Notes under the pieces: model-generated
Told to the model about the DNA's origin: nothing
The model's database searches: none
What the model saw: only the letters and a program-made list of their open reading frames with translations
NCBI GenBank assembly: GCA_008933995.1
Contig: WARS01000065.1
Location: 2,360,612 to 2,424,611 of the forward strand
DNA length: 64,000 bases
Direction of reading: 5' to 3'
From: Datnioides undecimradiatus
Taxonomy: Eukaryota; Chordata; Actinopteri; Lobotiformes; Datnioididae
Part shown: positions 28,001 to 43,618 of the stretch, in pieces
Numbering within the stretch: the first letter of the stretch is position 1
Layout of the letters: each line of letters begins with the position of its first letter
Made by a program: the position numbers and the translations under genes

Positions 28001-31000
28001 TGATTGTCTGTCCCTGCCCAAAGTTCCCCATCACACCCCACCTACTACCCCTTCCCATTTTTTCTTCCCTTCATTGGTTGTTCACAAGGCTCCTTCCTGG
28101 GCTAAGGGGACTGGCTTTTGCATGAAAGTCTCAGTCTGGTACTTGAGGGTGCTTTTCTCCTGGCTGACTTGAAAAAATGCCAGGTCAAAAAACATCTTCA
28201 AGTGAATTCCCAATGTAAGGCCCCTGTTTCTTCTCTAAACCTTCTTATCCCTCTTTCCACTACAGACCCTGCTGACAAAAATGACCAGTTTAGCAAGCAA
28301 ATGGGACAACGGTAGGTTTTTCTAGCAGTTGCACAAGGACGATGGCAAAGACGAGAGGGTAGCCCTTGGATGGTGAAACCCAGGCAGCAGGGAGTGACTG
28401 CTTTGTAAGGCAGGACAGTGAGGTACAGTGTAGTGCCTGGAATAGGGGGTGAATGTACCCATTTGTCTTCATTTGGGAGGACCGGCAGACAGGGTGGGGG
28501 TGGGGAATCTATCCGGGAGGAGTGGGAGGTGCCGGTCCTCCAGTCAAGTGGCCTCGGGGGGATTTGAAATGCATTTGGGGTCCTCCCCAAAAGCCTGGGA
28601 AAGTGTGGTGAAGCTGAGATCTTAACCATAGACTAATGACACGTACTGCAGTCTTTAACCAAGTGTAGCCACAAATGCAAAACCGAGTCTCCTGCTGAAA
28701 TACACAAAAAAAAGCCTTTTTAACACACTGTTTGGGCTTTAGAATGCCAAAGAAAGGCCATGTCCCATTTTTGATGGATGCAACAGTGCAAACTGTGACG
28801 CAAGCAAATTAAACACACTGTAGCAGAGCAAAGGAGGGAGCTGTAAATTTTGTTGAGAAAGAAGGCATCCACATTTCTCAGTGGCCTCTGCTCTGAGTTG
28901 CCTCGTTTCCATGGAGATTTATGTACACATGGCACACAAAAGAGGGCTAAGGAGGTAACATGGCCTGTTTAAGCCTTGAGGTATTTGCTCGAGCAAAACC
29001 CTGCTGCTAATAACACAAGCTTCATACTGAGCCAGGCAACCTGGCTGCACTGCACACAGGTTAGTGTTTGAGAAAGTGCAGGAGGGGAAGGAAGGCAGAG
29101 GAAAGTCAGATGGAGATCACAAACAACCAAAGATCCCAGAGAGGGAGTGAAGACATTGAGGGAGAAAGAAAGTAAGCAAGAAGGAATGAAAGAAAAAAAG
29201 AAGGAAAGCAAGAGGCAAGAAAGAAAGCTAAGAGAGCAAGAGGCAAGAAAGAAAGAAAGAGCACTGCAAAACATAAATAGCTCCCGGGTTAAGAGAAAAA
29301 GGATCGGGAAGACATTTAGTGGGAAGCGGAAATCAATAAGGCAAGCGGTGAAGCTGGGAGGGAGTTCTAAGTGGATTAGATTGAGAGAATGTGTTCGATA
29401 GGTTATGGCTCTGAGAGAGAGGTAGCCAGACACCGCAGGCTCTATTGCATACTAATAAGGAAGCCAGAATGGAAGCTAAGCACAGGGTTGTGCAGTTCAA
29501 TCTGAAGAGTTTTTCTATATGGCTCTAGAGTCATCGGTTAAGGTTTTTCCCAGGAATCGTATTTTACAGTTGTGCTAATTTTGTTCAGAATGCTCACTGT
29601 TAAAATTCATGTTCAAGAATAAAATTTCCACTGAACTTCTAAAAGAACAATTCTGCTTTCCAATATTATCTCACCAGGAACACTGAAAACTAAATGGAGC
29701 TAAATCATTTGCCCTAACCCTAAAAAAGAACACAAACAGTAGTGTCCTTAACGCTGTCTGCTTACAACAACTTTTGTTTCACGCTTCTGGCATGAACCCA
29801 GCCACCCTTTTGCTGGCCAAGCGCCTAGGCCTGGGACAGCTGTCATGGTCGGAGTCTCGGGCTTGAGGGAAAGCCAGGGAGTGAGAAAAGAAAAGAGACT
29901 GGGAGAGAGAAGGAGTGAGAGAGTCATTTGGCCGGGCAGTGTGCCGCAGGGGTGATTCCTGATGGCAGAGGAGGATAAGGGGATGAAGGGAGGGAGGGAT
30001 AGATGTTGTGCTTAGTCACAGACCTCCACTGTGACCCAGAAGGTCAGGCCTCCACACTGGCCGCCTGACCAAAGCCTCTGAGGCAGCCGGGCGGAAAACA
30101 AGATGCAAACAGCTACCCCATGCAGTGTGGTGAGCAGGCAGTCGCCAGTCTTGAAGATAGGGACCAGTCAGAGTACCCAGCCTGAGGGATTGGAGAGGGG
30201 GGCAAAGAGGTGTGGGGAGTCAGTGGTACCTACTCCCCCTCACTTTGGCCAGTGAACCAAGGGACCACCAGCCAGACCAGAAGTAGTGGTGGGGGAGTGT
30301 AGACAAGCAGTTGCCAAGAGACCACCAGTGATCCTGCGACCGCTGCAGTTTGACCCCGATTGAGGAGGTCAACAAGGGGGGCTTATGAAGCGCTCCCCTA
30401 CCTCCTCCCCTGACCAACAACCCCCCCAGGCAAAAAGTCTTCCTCCTCCACGTGCCCTGGGCCAACAATGGCATGTTTTCACTTATCTGTTTTGCTCAAT
30501 TAAACTTCAGACGACACCCTGCCACATCTCTTTGCAAAGGTCACGACCTCAGGGGCAGAGGTTAAGTCTGCCGCTCGTAAAACAAGGTCTCCATTAACAT
30601 GGCAGCATGTATTCAAAGGTAATCCATCCATTTCCACAAACTAACGTGACAGTGTGAAAAAAAAAGTTACGTTACTGACGAGGGGAAAAAAAGTCAAGGT
30701 AATGATGTTTTATGGCTGTGTTAACTTCCAGCACCAGAGTAATGGGAAAGCTGCTTGACCTTGACTTCTTTAGTCTCCCTCTGGACTACCTGAGCAATCC
30801 TTTTCAGTCGCTGGTTGTGAGGAAACAACTCACTGACATTTTCGGGGTACTCAAAACTTTTTAGAGTAATTTCTAATTTACCATTACTCCGTGATTGCAC
30901 CTAAGTTACCTCTTGTCAAGTTCATTCATAAATGAGGAATCTTGCCCATCTTTTCCAGATCTATTCCATTTTTTTTTAAAAGATTTCTCCAAATTCATCA

Positions 31001-32062
31001 ATTGAACTGCCTGTGTATCGCAATCACAAATGATTCTTATTTCATATTCTATCATTTGCACATATGTGTATTTTGAACAAGACATTTAAATATTCAGAAA
31101 GGAGAACTTTCGGTAAACACAATCACCACATTTGTGCATTTGTTGAGCAAATAGTGATGAGCAACATGAAAAAACCGAATACAAATGGGGCCTGCAGTAT
31201 TCTAACATGTCCCGACATGTCGATTATCTGCATGCCTTGTTACAACTATTCCATCAAGCTGTCAAACTGGATATACAAAATATGAATCCAGGTGGGGAGA
31301 AGCAATGACTCAAAGAAAGAAAAGAAAATTGCACTTCTTTTGGTGTTTAGTTTTATCAGATAAAGATAAAACAAGGCATTAGCGTACAACAGCAGTGTCT
31401 CTGTGTGTGTGTATGTGTGAGAAGCCAGGGCCCTGTATTGAACACGGCCTTGCCAGTTGGCACAATGGATGCCACAACCCCCACTCCCAGCCCCCAACCT
31501 ACTTCCCAGCGGGCATTCATCTGGGCATGCACATGGGTGCTACAGCCCTGCCTGGCTAAACGCGTCTGTGCCCCAGAACAAGGGGGCTGAGTGCCCTCTC
31601 TAAATTCACCCAGCACACTCGCTGCCAACCCGCCGACCTTTCTCAGGCAGCAACCCACCAGAATCGAAAACAAATACACTGTGAACTTATTGATTTTTGC
31701 CACAAAAAAAAAAACCAACAAGAAAAAATACTGTTGAGTAAATAATGGAAGCAACATATTTCATGTTATCCAATTACACAACACAGCCGAAGCGAGCCAC
31801 TGCCAGGTTGCTGGACAGAGAGAACAATATTAAAAGCGCAGTCCAGACCTATTTTTTTTCCAGCAGTTCGCACAAATACCAGATTTTGTTTCGGACAGAG
31901 CCGTTTGCTAGTTTCTTTGTGTTTGATTGTATGTTTGTTTGTTTCGTGCAGTTGCAGCAGAACAAAGGCAGCGGCTTCCATTCTGCCACTGTCAAAAAAC
32001 TTTCCAACGTGCCCACTGCATTGCGGATGCCAACCAACGAATCAAAGGCATGCTGCAAGCAG

Positions 32063-32154
32063 ACAAAGAGGGTTTGATGCCAACCTCCAAACCTCTAACA
32101 ACCATTACTGGTGATTTGCCTGCCTCCCTGGCACAGTGCAAAACAAAATGGCGC
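32063..32154. repeat. intronic element, copy A of a diverged local pair
   Basis: Four blocks occur in the same order as in copy B (32688-32789): AGAGGGTTTGATGCCAACC, CAACCATTACTG, CCCTGGCAC and a block ending AAAATGGCGC. Block-to-block identity is high, and the spacers differ in length and sequence. No transposon termini are visible. Its role is unknown; a duplicated regulatory element is one possibility. Confidence 0.7.
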
Positions 32155-32687
32155 CGCACAGCACGCTACCACAATATGGCTGCATTGTCTGGAGATGGGC
32201 ACTGCTTGGTAACTTGAAGAAAAGGAAAAGACGCTTTCGCTTGCAAAAACGAAAAAGCGAGGGGGGAAAAAACGTGCCCGTTTCTGTGATCCCGGTAAAA
32301 GAATGCTATTTTGTATTTGCCAAAGTTTCAACTCACAGAAAATTTGAGGACAACGATAAATAATCGCTCTGATCCGAAATGCGATGTTGAATCCAAGTGA
32401 ATTTAATTCTCCGGCGAAAGAGACCATTATGTCCACCGTTTATTTCAAACAATAAAATGAATCTTCTTGCCAAGGTTTTACTCTTTCTCCACAGCGGACA
32501 CATTCTCCTAAAAATAATAGCTGGTGAAATGCTTTCTATAATGTACAAAACAAGCTCTAACTTATCATTCATATTGTGTATGTTATGAAAAAAAAAAAAA
32601 CCCACTACGCCATTCTCAAGTTGGTAATGAACAGTTAAAAATGCAGCAGATGCAAACCAGAGAAGCGGTGGCATCCTACAAAAGACA

Positions 32688-32789
32688 CAAAAGAGGGTCT
32701 GATGCCAACCCCGGTGCCAGTGGCAACCATTATTGTCTGTGTGCAGTGCCTTCTGCTTTCCCTGGCACTTATCAAACACAAAATGGCGC
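32688..32789. repeat. intronic element, copy B of a diverged local pair
   Basis: Partner of copy A at 32063-32154. Blocks in order are AGAGGGTCTGATGCCAACC, CAACCATTATTG, CCCTGGCAC and a block ending AAAATGGCGC. Between the first two blocks it has TGCCAGTGGCA, which contains NFI-like half-sites (TGCCA and TGGCA). Confidence 0.7.
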
Positions 32790-34356
32790 TCAGGGTTTGA
32801 TGATAATGAGCTAGCTATACCACCGTTTCTCCCCCAATAGCAAAGTATCGGTGGTTATTCAGTGTTGCCGCAATAGATTTAATACCGGGGAATTTCAACA
32901 TGGAATACTATAGGGGGGGATTCCTATGGTGTCAACAGATAAAGGGAGGAAGTTCAAAACTGTGAGAGACATGAATGACTGAAATTTAATTACATAGTGC
33001 ATGGACCCTATTTGCAGGAGAGAATCTCAGTTTGAAAGGTTATATTCTGCCAAAAAAATTGATGGATTTGATGTCTAAATAATAAAAATCAGCATTGATT
33101 AGAACATTTCTAACATCTATCTAAACAATATTTTCCCCTAAACTTGGGCACTGTCCATTCTTAATAACTGTTCCTCTAAAACTTGAACTCAGGGTGAAAT
33201 GTCAGATGTTTCTGTCATCAAATACTGGGTTAAAATTCTCAAATTCTTCCAATTTTCAGTCTGCAAGACACATGAATTACTGCAAAGCGGCTTTTGTGGG
33301 ACATTTTGGCTTAAATTCTGTGCTGGACATGATGTCAAATGTTTCAGTAAACGCCAGTATTTTGTTAGGATGTAGCATTTATTTGGTTGCATATGAATGG
33401 GAAAAATTAATTATAATTTTGGAATTCTTGGGGTTTTAAAAAAAACTACCTGGCAACACATTTTTTTTCTTATTTCACATCGGGCTGAAAAAAAAATATG
33501 CACGCTTGAGTCTTTACATCGAGCACTTCACTGTGTCCACAAAAGGCTAAAAGAAACCAGCTTTGCAGGATTTAAGAAAAGACGGAGGTTTCCGTTTCAA
33601 CACAAACACGATCGCACATCACAGGCAAGATTTATAACACACACAACATCTTTTACACACCTAAAATCCGCCGATTAAAATACATTCCAAATATTTAAAA
33701 TGTTACCTCATATCTTAAATATTAAGCTGTAATGTGACTCTGCAATTTATTCATGTTTCTATCTAGGTATTAGTCTTTTTATATGTATAATTTTAAAATA
33801 AATGTGTTGTGAAGAAAATGAAAATTACATAATATTATATGTTTGGTTTTTAAATTATAATAACCTCCATGTTAAAAATTCAAAACTTGAATGACAAGGG
33901 CTTTACAGGTGCAAAGACTGAGTATTAGACAAATACACTTCTGTGTAGGGTTTAATATAATTTAGCCGGCCTATAACGTGTATGTAACTTTCCCCAAACG
34001 TCAGACAAATAGAAAAGGTGAACAGTGTGTGTAGCCCGTGTGTGTACGAGATAATAAACACTCTGTAACTGAATAATTAGTGAACATGAGCTGCTGCTGG
34101 AGTGGAGTGCAGCAGAGCAAAGACACGTTTAAAACATTTCTTGCGTTTAATATTGATAACTGGTTGTCTTTCTGGTTTAGGACTGAGACGAATGTAAACC
34201 ATATAAAAACGCATGCTGCATACAGTATATACAGAGCTGTCGATCATATTTCGTGTGTTTATTTGTCTGGCGAATGTCTTGGTGATTTCAGTCGGTCTCT
34301 GCAACACTGCCAGAAAGTAACACATGTGACCCTTGACCTTGCCAAGCCATCATTCA

Positions 34357-37654
<3,298 letters not shown>

Positions 37655-39700
37655 GGCGAGACGGCTACACGAAAAGTGAATGTACTTGGACTGATTTCCT
37701 CTGATCACTTTATCGCGCCATTCCTGGACCGACGTGCACCGTGCGAGTCTGTGGTGGAGCAGCTATCCGCGTAAAAAAGCGAGAGATTATCCAAGAAGAT
37801 CCATGAATTGTTGCGATCCAACGATTGTCGTCTCCGCAGAGAGAAAAACACCGGGGGGGAGATTTGAATGCAGTATGATTTAAAGTTGACATGCACGGTG
37901 AGCGCTTGCAGGTTGTGCTCGCGGAGCCGGTGCGAACTGGGGGTCTGCTGCGTACTCCTCTACTACATGGGCTCTTTGCGCGTCTCGCTGCTGTGATGTC
38001 TGGTTCATAAAAGCATTGTGGGGAGCTTCAGAGGGCGCCGAGTGTGTGATGTTCACCCCTGCTTTCACCAAACTTGATATGAAATCGACCGGTGCACCTT
38101 CGCTCCTGCGCGATTCCAGCAAATCAGACCCAACTTTTTTTTTTTCTTTTTTTTTTTTTCACCCACGTAATTACACAGTGACACTCCTCCTCCTCCTCCT
38201 CCTGCAAACACACAGCCCCTATCCACCATCCAGCACCTTCTTCTCCTCATCGGCTATCTGAAAACACGGCGCACAATTCATTTCCCCCTCTCACCCCGGT
38301 ACTTTTTTTTTTTTTATTATCATCTTCTGGGACTTTGGACCACAGCACTTTGACGCGGAAAAAAAGTAGATCTCCCCTTTAACCCCCGAGCTCCGTGTCA
38401 ACAACACGCGCTAGATCTCACTCCTTTTTCCAGCTCTAAACATTAAACGCTGTGTCTGCGCTTCATTTAATTTTATTTTTCAATTTTAAATACTACGCCT
38501 GCAACATTACGACACGAAAACCAACATGACCCCAGTTTACTGACTTTAAAATGTTCCTTAAAAGTTCCTGAAGTGAAGCATTCTAATTAAAATAGTATAT
38601 GAGGTAGAGTCAGACGTTTTGCATAGGAAATTCTGAAGTGAGACCATTTTTTAAAGTGCAGAGGTTAAAGTAAACTACATTTGGCTTGAATCATTGCCCC
38701 TTTGCCCCTTTCAATTTAAAGGAATTTTTGTTTGAAATACTATATTTTAAAAAAATGCCATCAGTAAGCCCTACATGAACATCTCACTTTTTAATTTTAA
38801 TGAGTGTTTTAGCTCTCACAAATAAACTGCTTGTGTATTAGGACTGGAAGTTAAACGTGGTTAACTTTGTTGCTTCAATGCGTGTGTGTGTGAGTTTGTG
38901 TGTGTGTGTGTGTGTCCGACAGCGCTGTCAACAGTCCGCACGGAGTTCTTTTGCCAAATTAAGGGGAATGGGGATGTTAACATAGGCTGCCGGAGAATTT
39001 GTGCCAAGTTTGGTCCAATTTTGGCCCGACCGTGCCAATGTTGTGGTCCGTGTTAAGTTAACCCACTTCTCCACATTTCTCAATCGTCGCGAGGACGGGA
39101 CGGCGGCAGAATAAAAATAAATAAAACAAATAAATTGGTATCACAAATGGTTATCATCACAACATTTGAAAGCAATAATAATCCATGTTCACGTACCATT
39201 GCACTGTACTGCATGGATTAATAGGGAATCCTGGAGCCTGGTTGAAACACACAAGCCGGTAGCTTCACATTTCTCACGTTCAACTTTGTGCTTTGGAGGG
39301 TTTTCTCTTGCAGTGCTCGCACAAAAAAAAAAGTCAACACCGGAAGACAATTCTTTGCAGATAGCGGTGAACAGAAGTTTGGAGCACCTCGCGTTTTTTT
39401 CTCTTTTTTTCCTGTCTTCCTTCCTCTTCGAGTCTTACTTTTTTGGATCGTTTTTTGGGGTTGTTCAGTGAAGTTGAACGCGATCCAGAAGAGGCTGAGT
39501 TTTCGGCACTGGGTTGGTCTCCGCCTTCACTTTCACTGTCTGACTGACTGCCGCCCTCCGGCTCTCGGCAGCAACCGTCAAGGCGGATATCATGAGGTCA
39601 GGACGATTTCCGGTACGGCTTTTCCAAATAAAACCATCTCTCCTATTAGCTAGCAGGCTTCTTCCTCTGGAACATTCATGCAAAACCGCGACGTTTTAGT
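37655..39700 (-). promoter_or_regulatory. nfib 5' UTR and putative promoter region
   Basis: Sequence directly upstream of the nfib start codon. No further coding exon was recognised. It contains short ATG-led ORFs near the start (37710-37721 and 37787-37804), poly-T runs around 38140 and 38310, a CT-rich stretch at 38180-38250 and a run of NFI half-sites plus CCAAT motifs at 38953-39039. The transcription start cannot be placed from sequence alone. Extent is inferred. Confidence 0.5.
38953..39039. promoter_or_regulatory. cluster of NFI half-sites and CCAAT motifs upstream of nfib
   Basis: Within 87 bp there are GCCAA at 38953-38957, 39003-39007 and 39034-39038, TTGGC at 39021-39025, and CCAAT at 39015-39019 and 39035-39039. 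The TTGGC/GCCAA pair at 39021-39038 is spaced by 8 nt rather than the canonical 5. Binding by NFI or NF-Y is inference. Confidence 0.4.
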
Positions 39701-40386
39701 TGCCGCATTTATTTTTGCGTATTTCTCCTGAGGATTGTATTAACGTTTGTCACTGTCCAATGCAAACCAAAAAAACCAAAAACAAACAAAAAAAAAACCC
39801 AAAAACTTGTCAGGAAATAAATTAAGCACTTGAAATAGTTAAAAGTAAAGTAGGTAATTAAAGTTATCTGAATCCACAAAGGTGTAAGCCGTCAGTCTAT
39901 CTGAAAACCCAAATGTACATGAAATTGATGCTTTCCCCTGAAAAACACGGCTAGTGGAATCGTAAAATACCTCAAATAAACTACAAAGGTATAATAACTA
40001 CAAAAAAGTATTGTTCTTGATACTTCTGTCATTTGAACCTGTAATATCTCGAGTACTTCTCTGTTCTACACGTTTCACAACAAAACTTGAGCAAGTCGAC
40101 TTCTTATTTTGAAAGCAAACACCGTCACTTCCCAGCGATCATCCGCCTGTTTCCCCGCAGCTTGACGCAGCTTAGTTTTGTAATAGTGTGCGGATCCTCG
40201 CCTCCCATTGGCCAGATGCGGTGGCCCCGGGACTCTCTACCCTGGGCCCCTCACTTCCGCTCCTCTGACGTGCTGTGTGGGTCTTGACAGAGCCGCTGCC
40301 GGACGGTCAGCCTGTATACAGCGATGTGGTCAGTGACTGATGCCGTAAATCACTAGACTACGTTTTTACTAACTACTGCTTTCCAG

Positions 40387-40411
40387 TAATAATAATAATA
40401 ATAATAATAAT
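40387..40411. repeat. (TAA)n microsatellite
   Basis: 25 bp of perfect trinucleotide repeat. Confidence 0.95.
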
Positions 40412-43400
40412 CTCATGTAGCTGCAAGGGATATATCACTAAAACATGTAAATAAGCTATTTTTAGGTAACTGCTGGGATTCTAAGTACCATGATCCCTGT
40501 ATTGTCCCTGTGTTTTGTTGCTAATTTTAGTCTCAGCTATCATTTCCTTAATCAATCAACTATTTTCAACCAAAAAGCCGTAAAACACTGACATGATTAC
40601 CATTACACAGTGATATAACTGAAATATGACAGTGTTCGAATGCATCAGTGCCATTTTTGAGCTCATTAAGTCAGAAGTGTAACGGTGATCACAGCACCAG
40701 CAGTGTTGTAATAGTAACAGTCATGGTGTTGGTGTAGTAGTAATGGTGCAATGTTGCCAGAGCAGGTGATAGGCTGTTTAAAAAGGGCAGCCTTGTACTG
40801 ATTAATCATTCACTTGATGCCCATTACTGTACGCCAGCATGGCCACAGTGGGCAATGTGGTTGTGTGACTTGAACGGCTAGTCTGACAATAAGCTTTTAC
40901 TGCTCACTCAGTCAGTGTTATCCTGACATTCATGTGGGCCCGGTATCTGCATCACACACTCAGGAATCAGTTGTGATTTACTTTCAAGAACAATTAAGCT
41001 AAGAGCATTCAGGTGTGGTAGAAGTGGCTATGAATTGCTGATCAATGAGCGCTTCAAGGCTAAGTTCAGTCTAATAGTGTTGCTGGTTAAATCATACTGT
41101 GGCAGCCTTGAAGCGAAGCTGTTTGCTGGGGCTGAATGGATCTTATCCCTCTGTCTATAATGCCTTTTAAAAACACTCTTTCAACCCCTTGTTAAATGGA
41201 AATTTCAAGCACACTTAATAAAATGTGGAATACTCTGCCATAGATCTCTATTATCTAGTAGTTTTCCCCCTGAACGTTTTTATTTTACATCTTGATTTCT
41301 GTTAATGGGTGGATGAATGGACACCATGAAATGCCAGATCATTATCACATACCCTGAGTCCATACTCTCTCTGCCTCCATTTATCCAGCATTATATCATG
41401 CCAGTCCGCCGGTGCACATGGCGTGAGCCTTAAACAGTCTTATCCCTCCTAACGTGGACGTAGCACCCCCATGTGGCCACAGCTGCCACTTGCTTGGTTG
41501 TTGGTTGCAGTCATCCAGTCACAGTGACATAACAATAAGAGTAAATGAACGAGGGGTTCATACCAGTAAGATCAAGACTATCAGACGTAGGAATATTTGG
41601 CAGAATAATAACAAAATCAGCCCTTATGATCAGATTAATTATTTCATTACATGTTAGAAATATATTTTTCATACCATTAGATGGCGATATACCAGAGCTG
41701 TTACTGCATTGACTACTTCATCTTCATCTTGTCTATTTAGTATGTCAATATTGTTGGTATTGAACTTAATAAAACATAGTAAAGATCAAAGAGTACAAAA
41801 TATGAATCCTGATTTACATTATTTATTTGATGCGATATCCAAATCAGCTGTAAAGACAAATATATACATACAGGAGTACTGCAAGACTACTGCTACTAAA
41901 GCAAAAGATGATGGTGCTATAGATATATAGCATTTGTCCATCAAGGTAAGTGATTTTTAGCTCAGGAGCTGTTACTGTTGGCGCTCCGCTGCATGAACAG
42001 ACTTTACCAAATTCATTTCCTACCAATTACACCATTTCCTTCGGGCCTGTCACAACAGCTGCAAGTCACTTTTCACGATAAGACAGCAGGTCAGTTGGTC
42101 CCTGCTATTTGTTTCGATATTCAAACCATTAACATGAGCTTCGAGCCACTTCACATCACGTCCTGTCTCCGCTTGCCCGAAACCACTCTTAAAATCCCAC
42201 CTGGGGTCTTAAAAGCTTGAAGTCATTAATGAATACAGAGGTATAGGAGCTAGAGGTGAAGCTTTCTTTAAAACAGCTTGAGATAAAAGCATAAAATTTT
42301 GCAACAGCAAGTGAAAACTGCAATTTGAACAAACATTTAAGACATTTAATATGAAGGAGTATCACTTAAATAAAATTCCCATATTATTAAAACGTATTTA
42401 CTGATAAAAAAGACAGTGAAAACAGGACAAAATGAAGTATAAGCAACGTCAGCTGCACGGCCTGAGCAGAAAGGGTTCAGTTCTCTCAACTCATATGCAT
42501 TGGGACGGACAAACAAACCTCAACTTAAACCCTTGGTGAAGGAGCACAATAAAAGCCTGGCCTGTAGTCAGACAAGTAAATAAATATTCAGAAAGAAATG
42601 TCAGCCTGCGTTGCCTCTTCAGCATGGGAAAGGCGCGGGCTGGACAAGGGCTCTTTGTCTGACACTATCAAATTAACACTGCAGAGGGTGCACAGAGAGG
42701 TGCACTTGTGGAGCACTCTTACACTGAAGGGAGGATAAATAGTTCCTTTAGTTATTCATCTCAGTTTAAAAAAAAAAGACATTATTTTCAAAGCTCATTT
42801 TGATCCCTCCTCACCTCCAAAATCCTTGATTCTTGCATTCAAACTGAAGAATAAGCAGATTAAAAACAGCTTAGTGGTCAGATTTGTACCTGCTAGCATC
42901 GAGGATCACACTCAGTCTGAGATGAATGTTGTTGCCAGTGATGCTCGTAAAAATATGTCTTTAATAAAAAACTGAAAAGATCTGTATTGAAGGCACTTAG
43001 CACACGGAAAACTAATTAGAAAATGTGACAATGCGATTAAAGTGCCGCAGTCAAAAAGTCTTTTCCACAGTATCTCTCATTGCTGCACATGTGGTCAGTT
43101 TAGATCTGGACACAGACACACAAAGACACAACTGCCAAAAGCAATACAAAATGATGGCACCGCAGGTAAATTCAATTATGAGAGGGTAATATGATATTTG
43201 AGTAGGTCATAACTGTGTTGCACTTGGAGACTAGACGTGGATTTTAACAGACGTGTTTTACAAACAGTGTCAGGAGTCTGTAGCTGAGGCATCATGACAT
43301 TTTAGACAGAATAATACATGAGATAGTTGACTCAATTTACCTCAAGAGGGATGTTTGAAAAAGAAAAAAAAAGAGCAAGAAATCAAGACAAAAGAGTTCC

Positions 43401-43601
43401 ACTTACCATCCACCACGTCCTGGCTGACATGTCATAACAAAGCTGCCATTTAATGGACCTCTCTGTCAGTTTCCCGGCCATCACTGTGCTCCCGGCTCTC
43501 ATCGGACGCAGCCCGGTGGAAGATAAGACACCTAATCAGAGGGGCAGCAGTGCAGGCATGCTGTGCCACATGTAGGCCGGTCCGTGACAACGTTGCATTA
43601 T

Positions 43602-43618
43602 GGGGGGGGGGGGGGGGG
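43602..43618. repeat. poly-G run of 17
   Basis: Seventeen consecutive G residues; length may be unreliable in assembly. Confidence 0.9.

Larger units (their letters stand above)
20602..31800 (-). other. nfib intron 2, part with scattered repeats only
   Basis: No gene recognised. It contains CA/TG tracts at 22366-22394 and 24012-24039, a MITE at 23546-23860, a CAGTA pentamer tract at 23895-23921, a 16-bp hairpin at 25025-25082 and a purine-rich GAAAG-type stretch at about 29145-29270. A 151-codon plus-strand ORF at 27525-27980 is discussed under rejected items. Confidence 0.7.

Noticed and set aside
28969..29433. 154-codon minus-strand ORF
   Set aside because: Reads the complement of a GAAAG-rich purine stretch, giving Phe/Leu/Ser-rich low complexity.
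39021..39038. Canonical NFI palindrome upstream of nfib
   Set aside because: The TTGGC and GCCAA halves are 8 nt apart, not 5, so it is listed only as half-sites.
39465..39683. 72-codon minus-strand ORF as an alternative nfib first exon
   Set aside because: No match to known NFI N-termini and it ends in a stop without a donor that would join exon 2 in frame.
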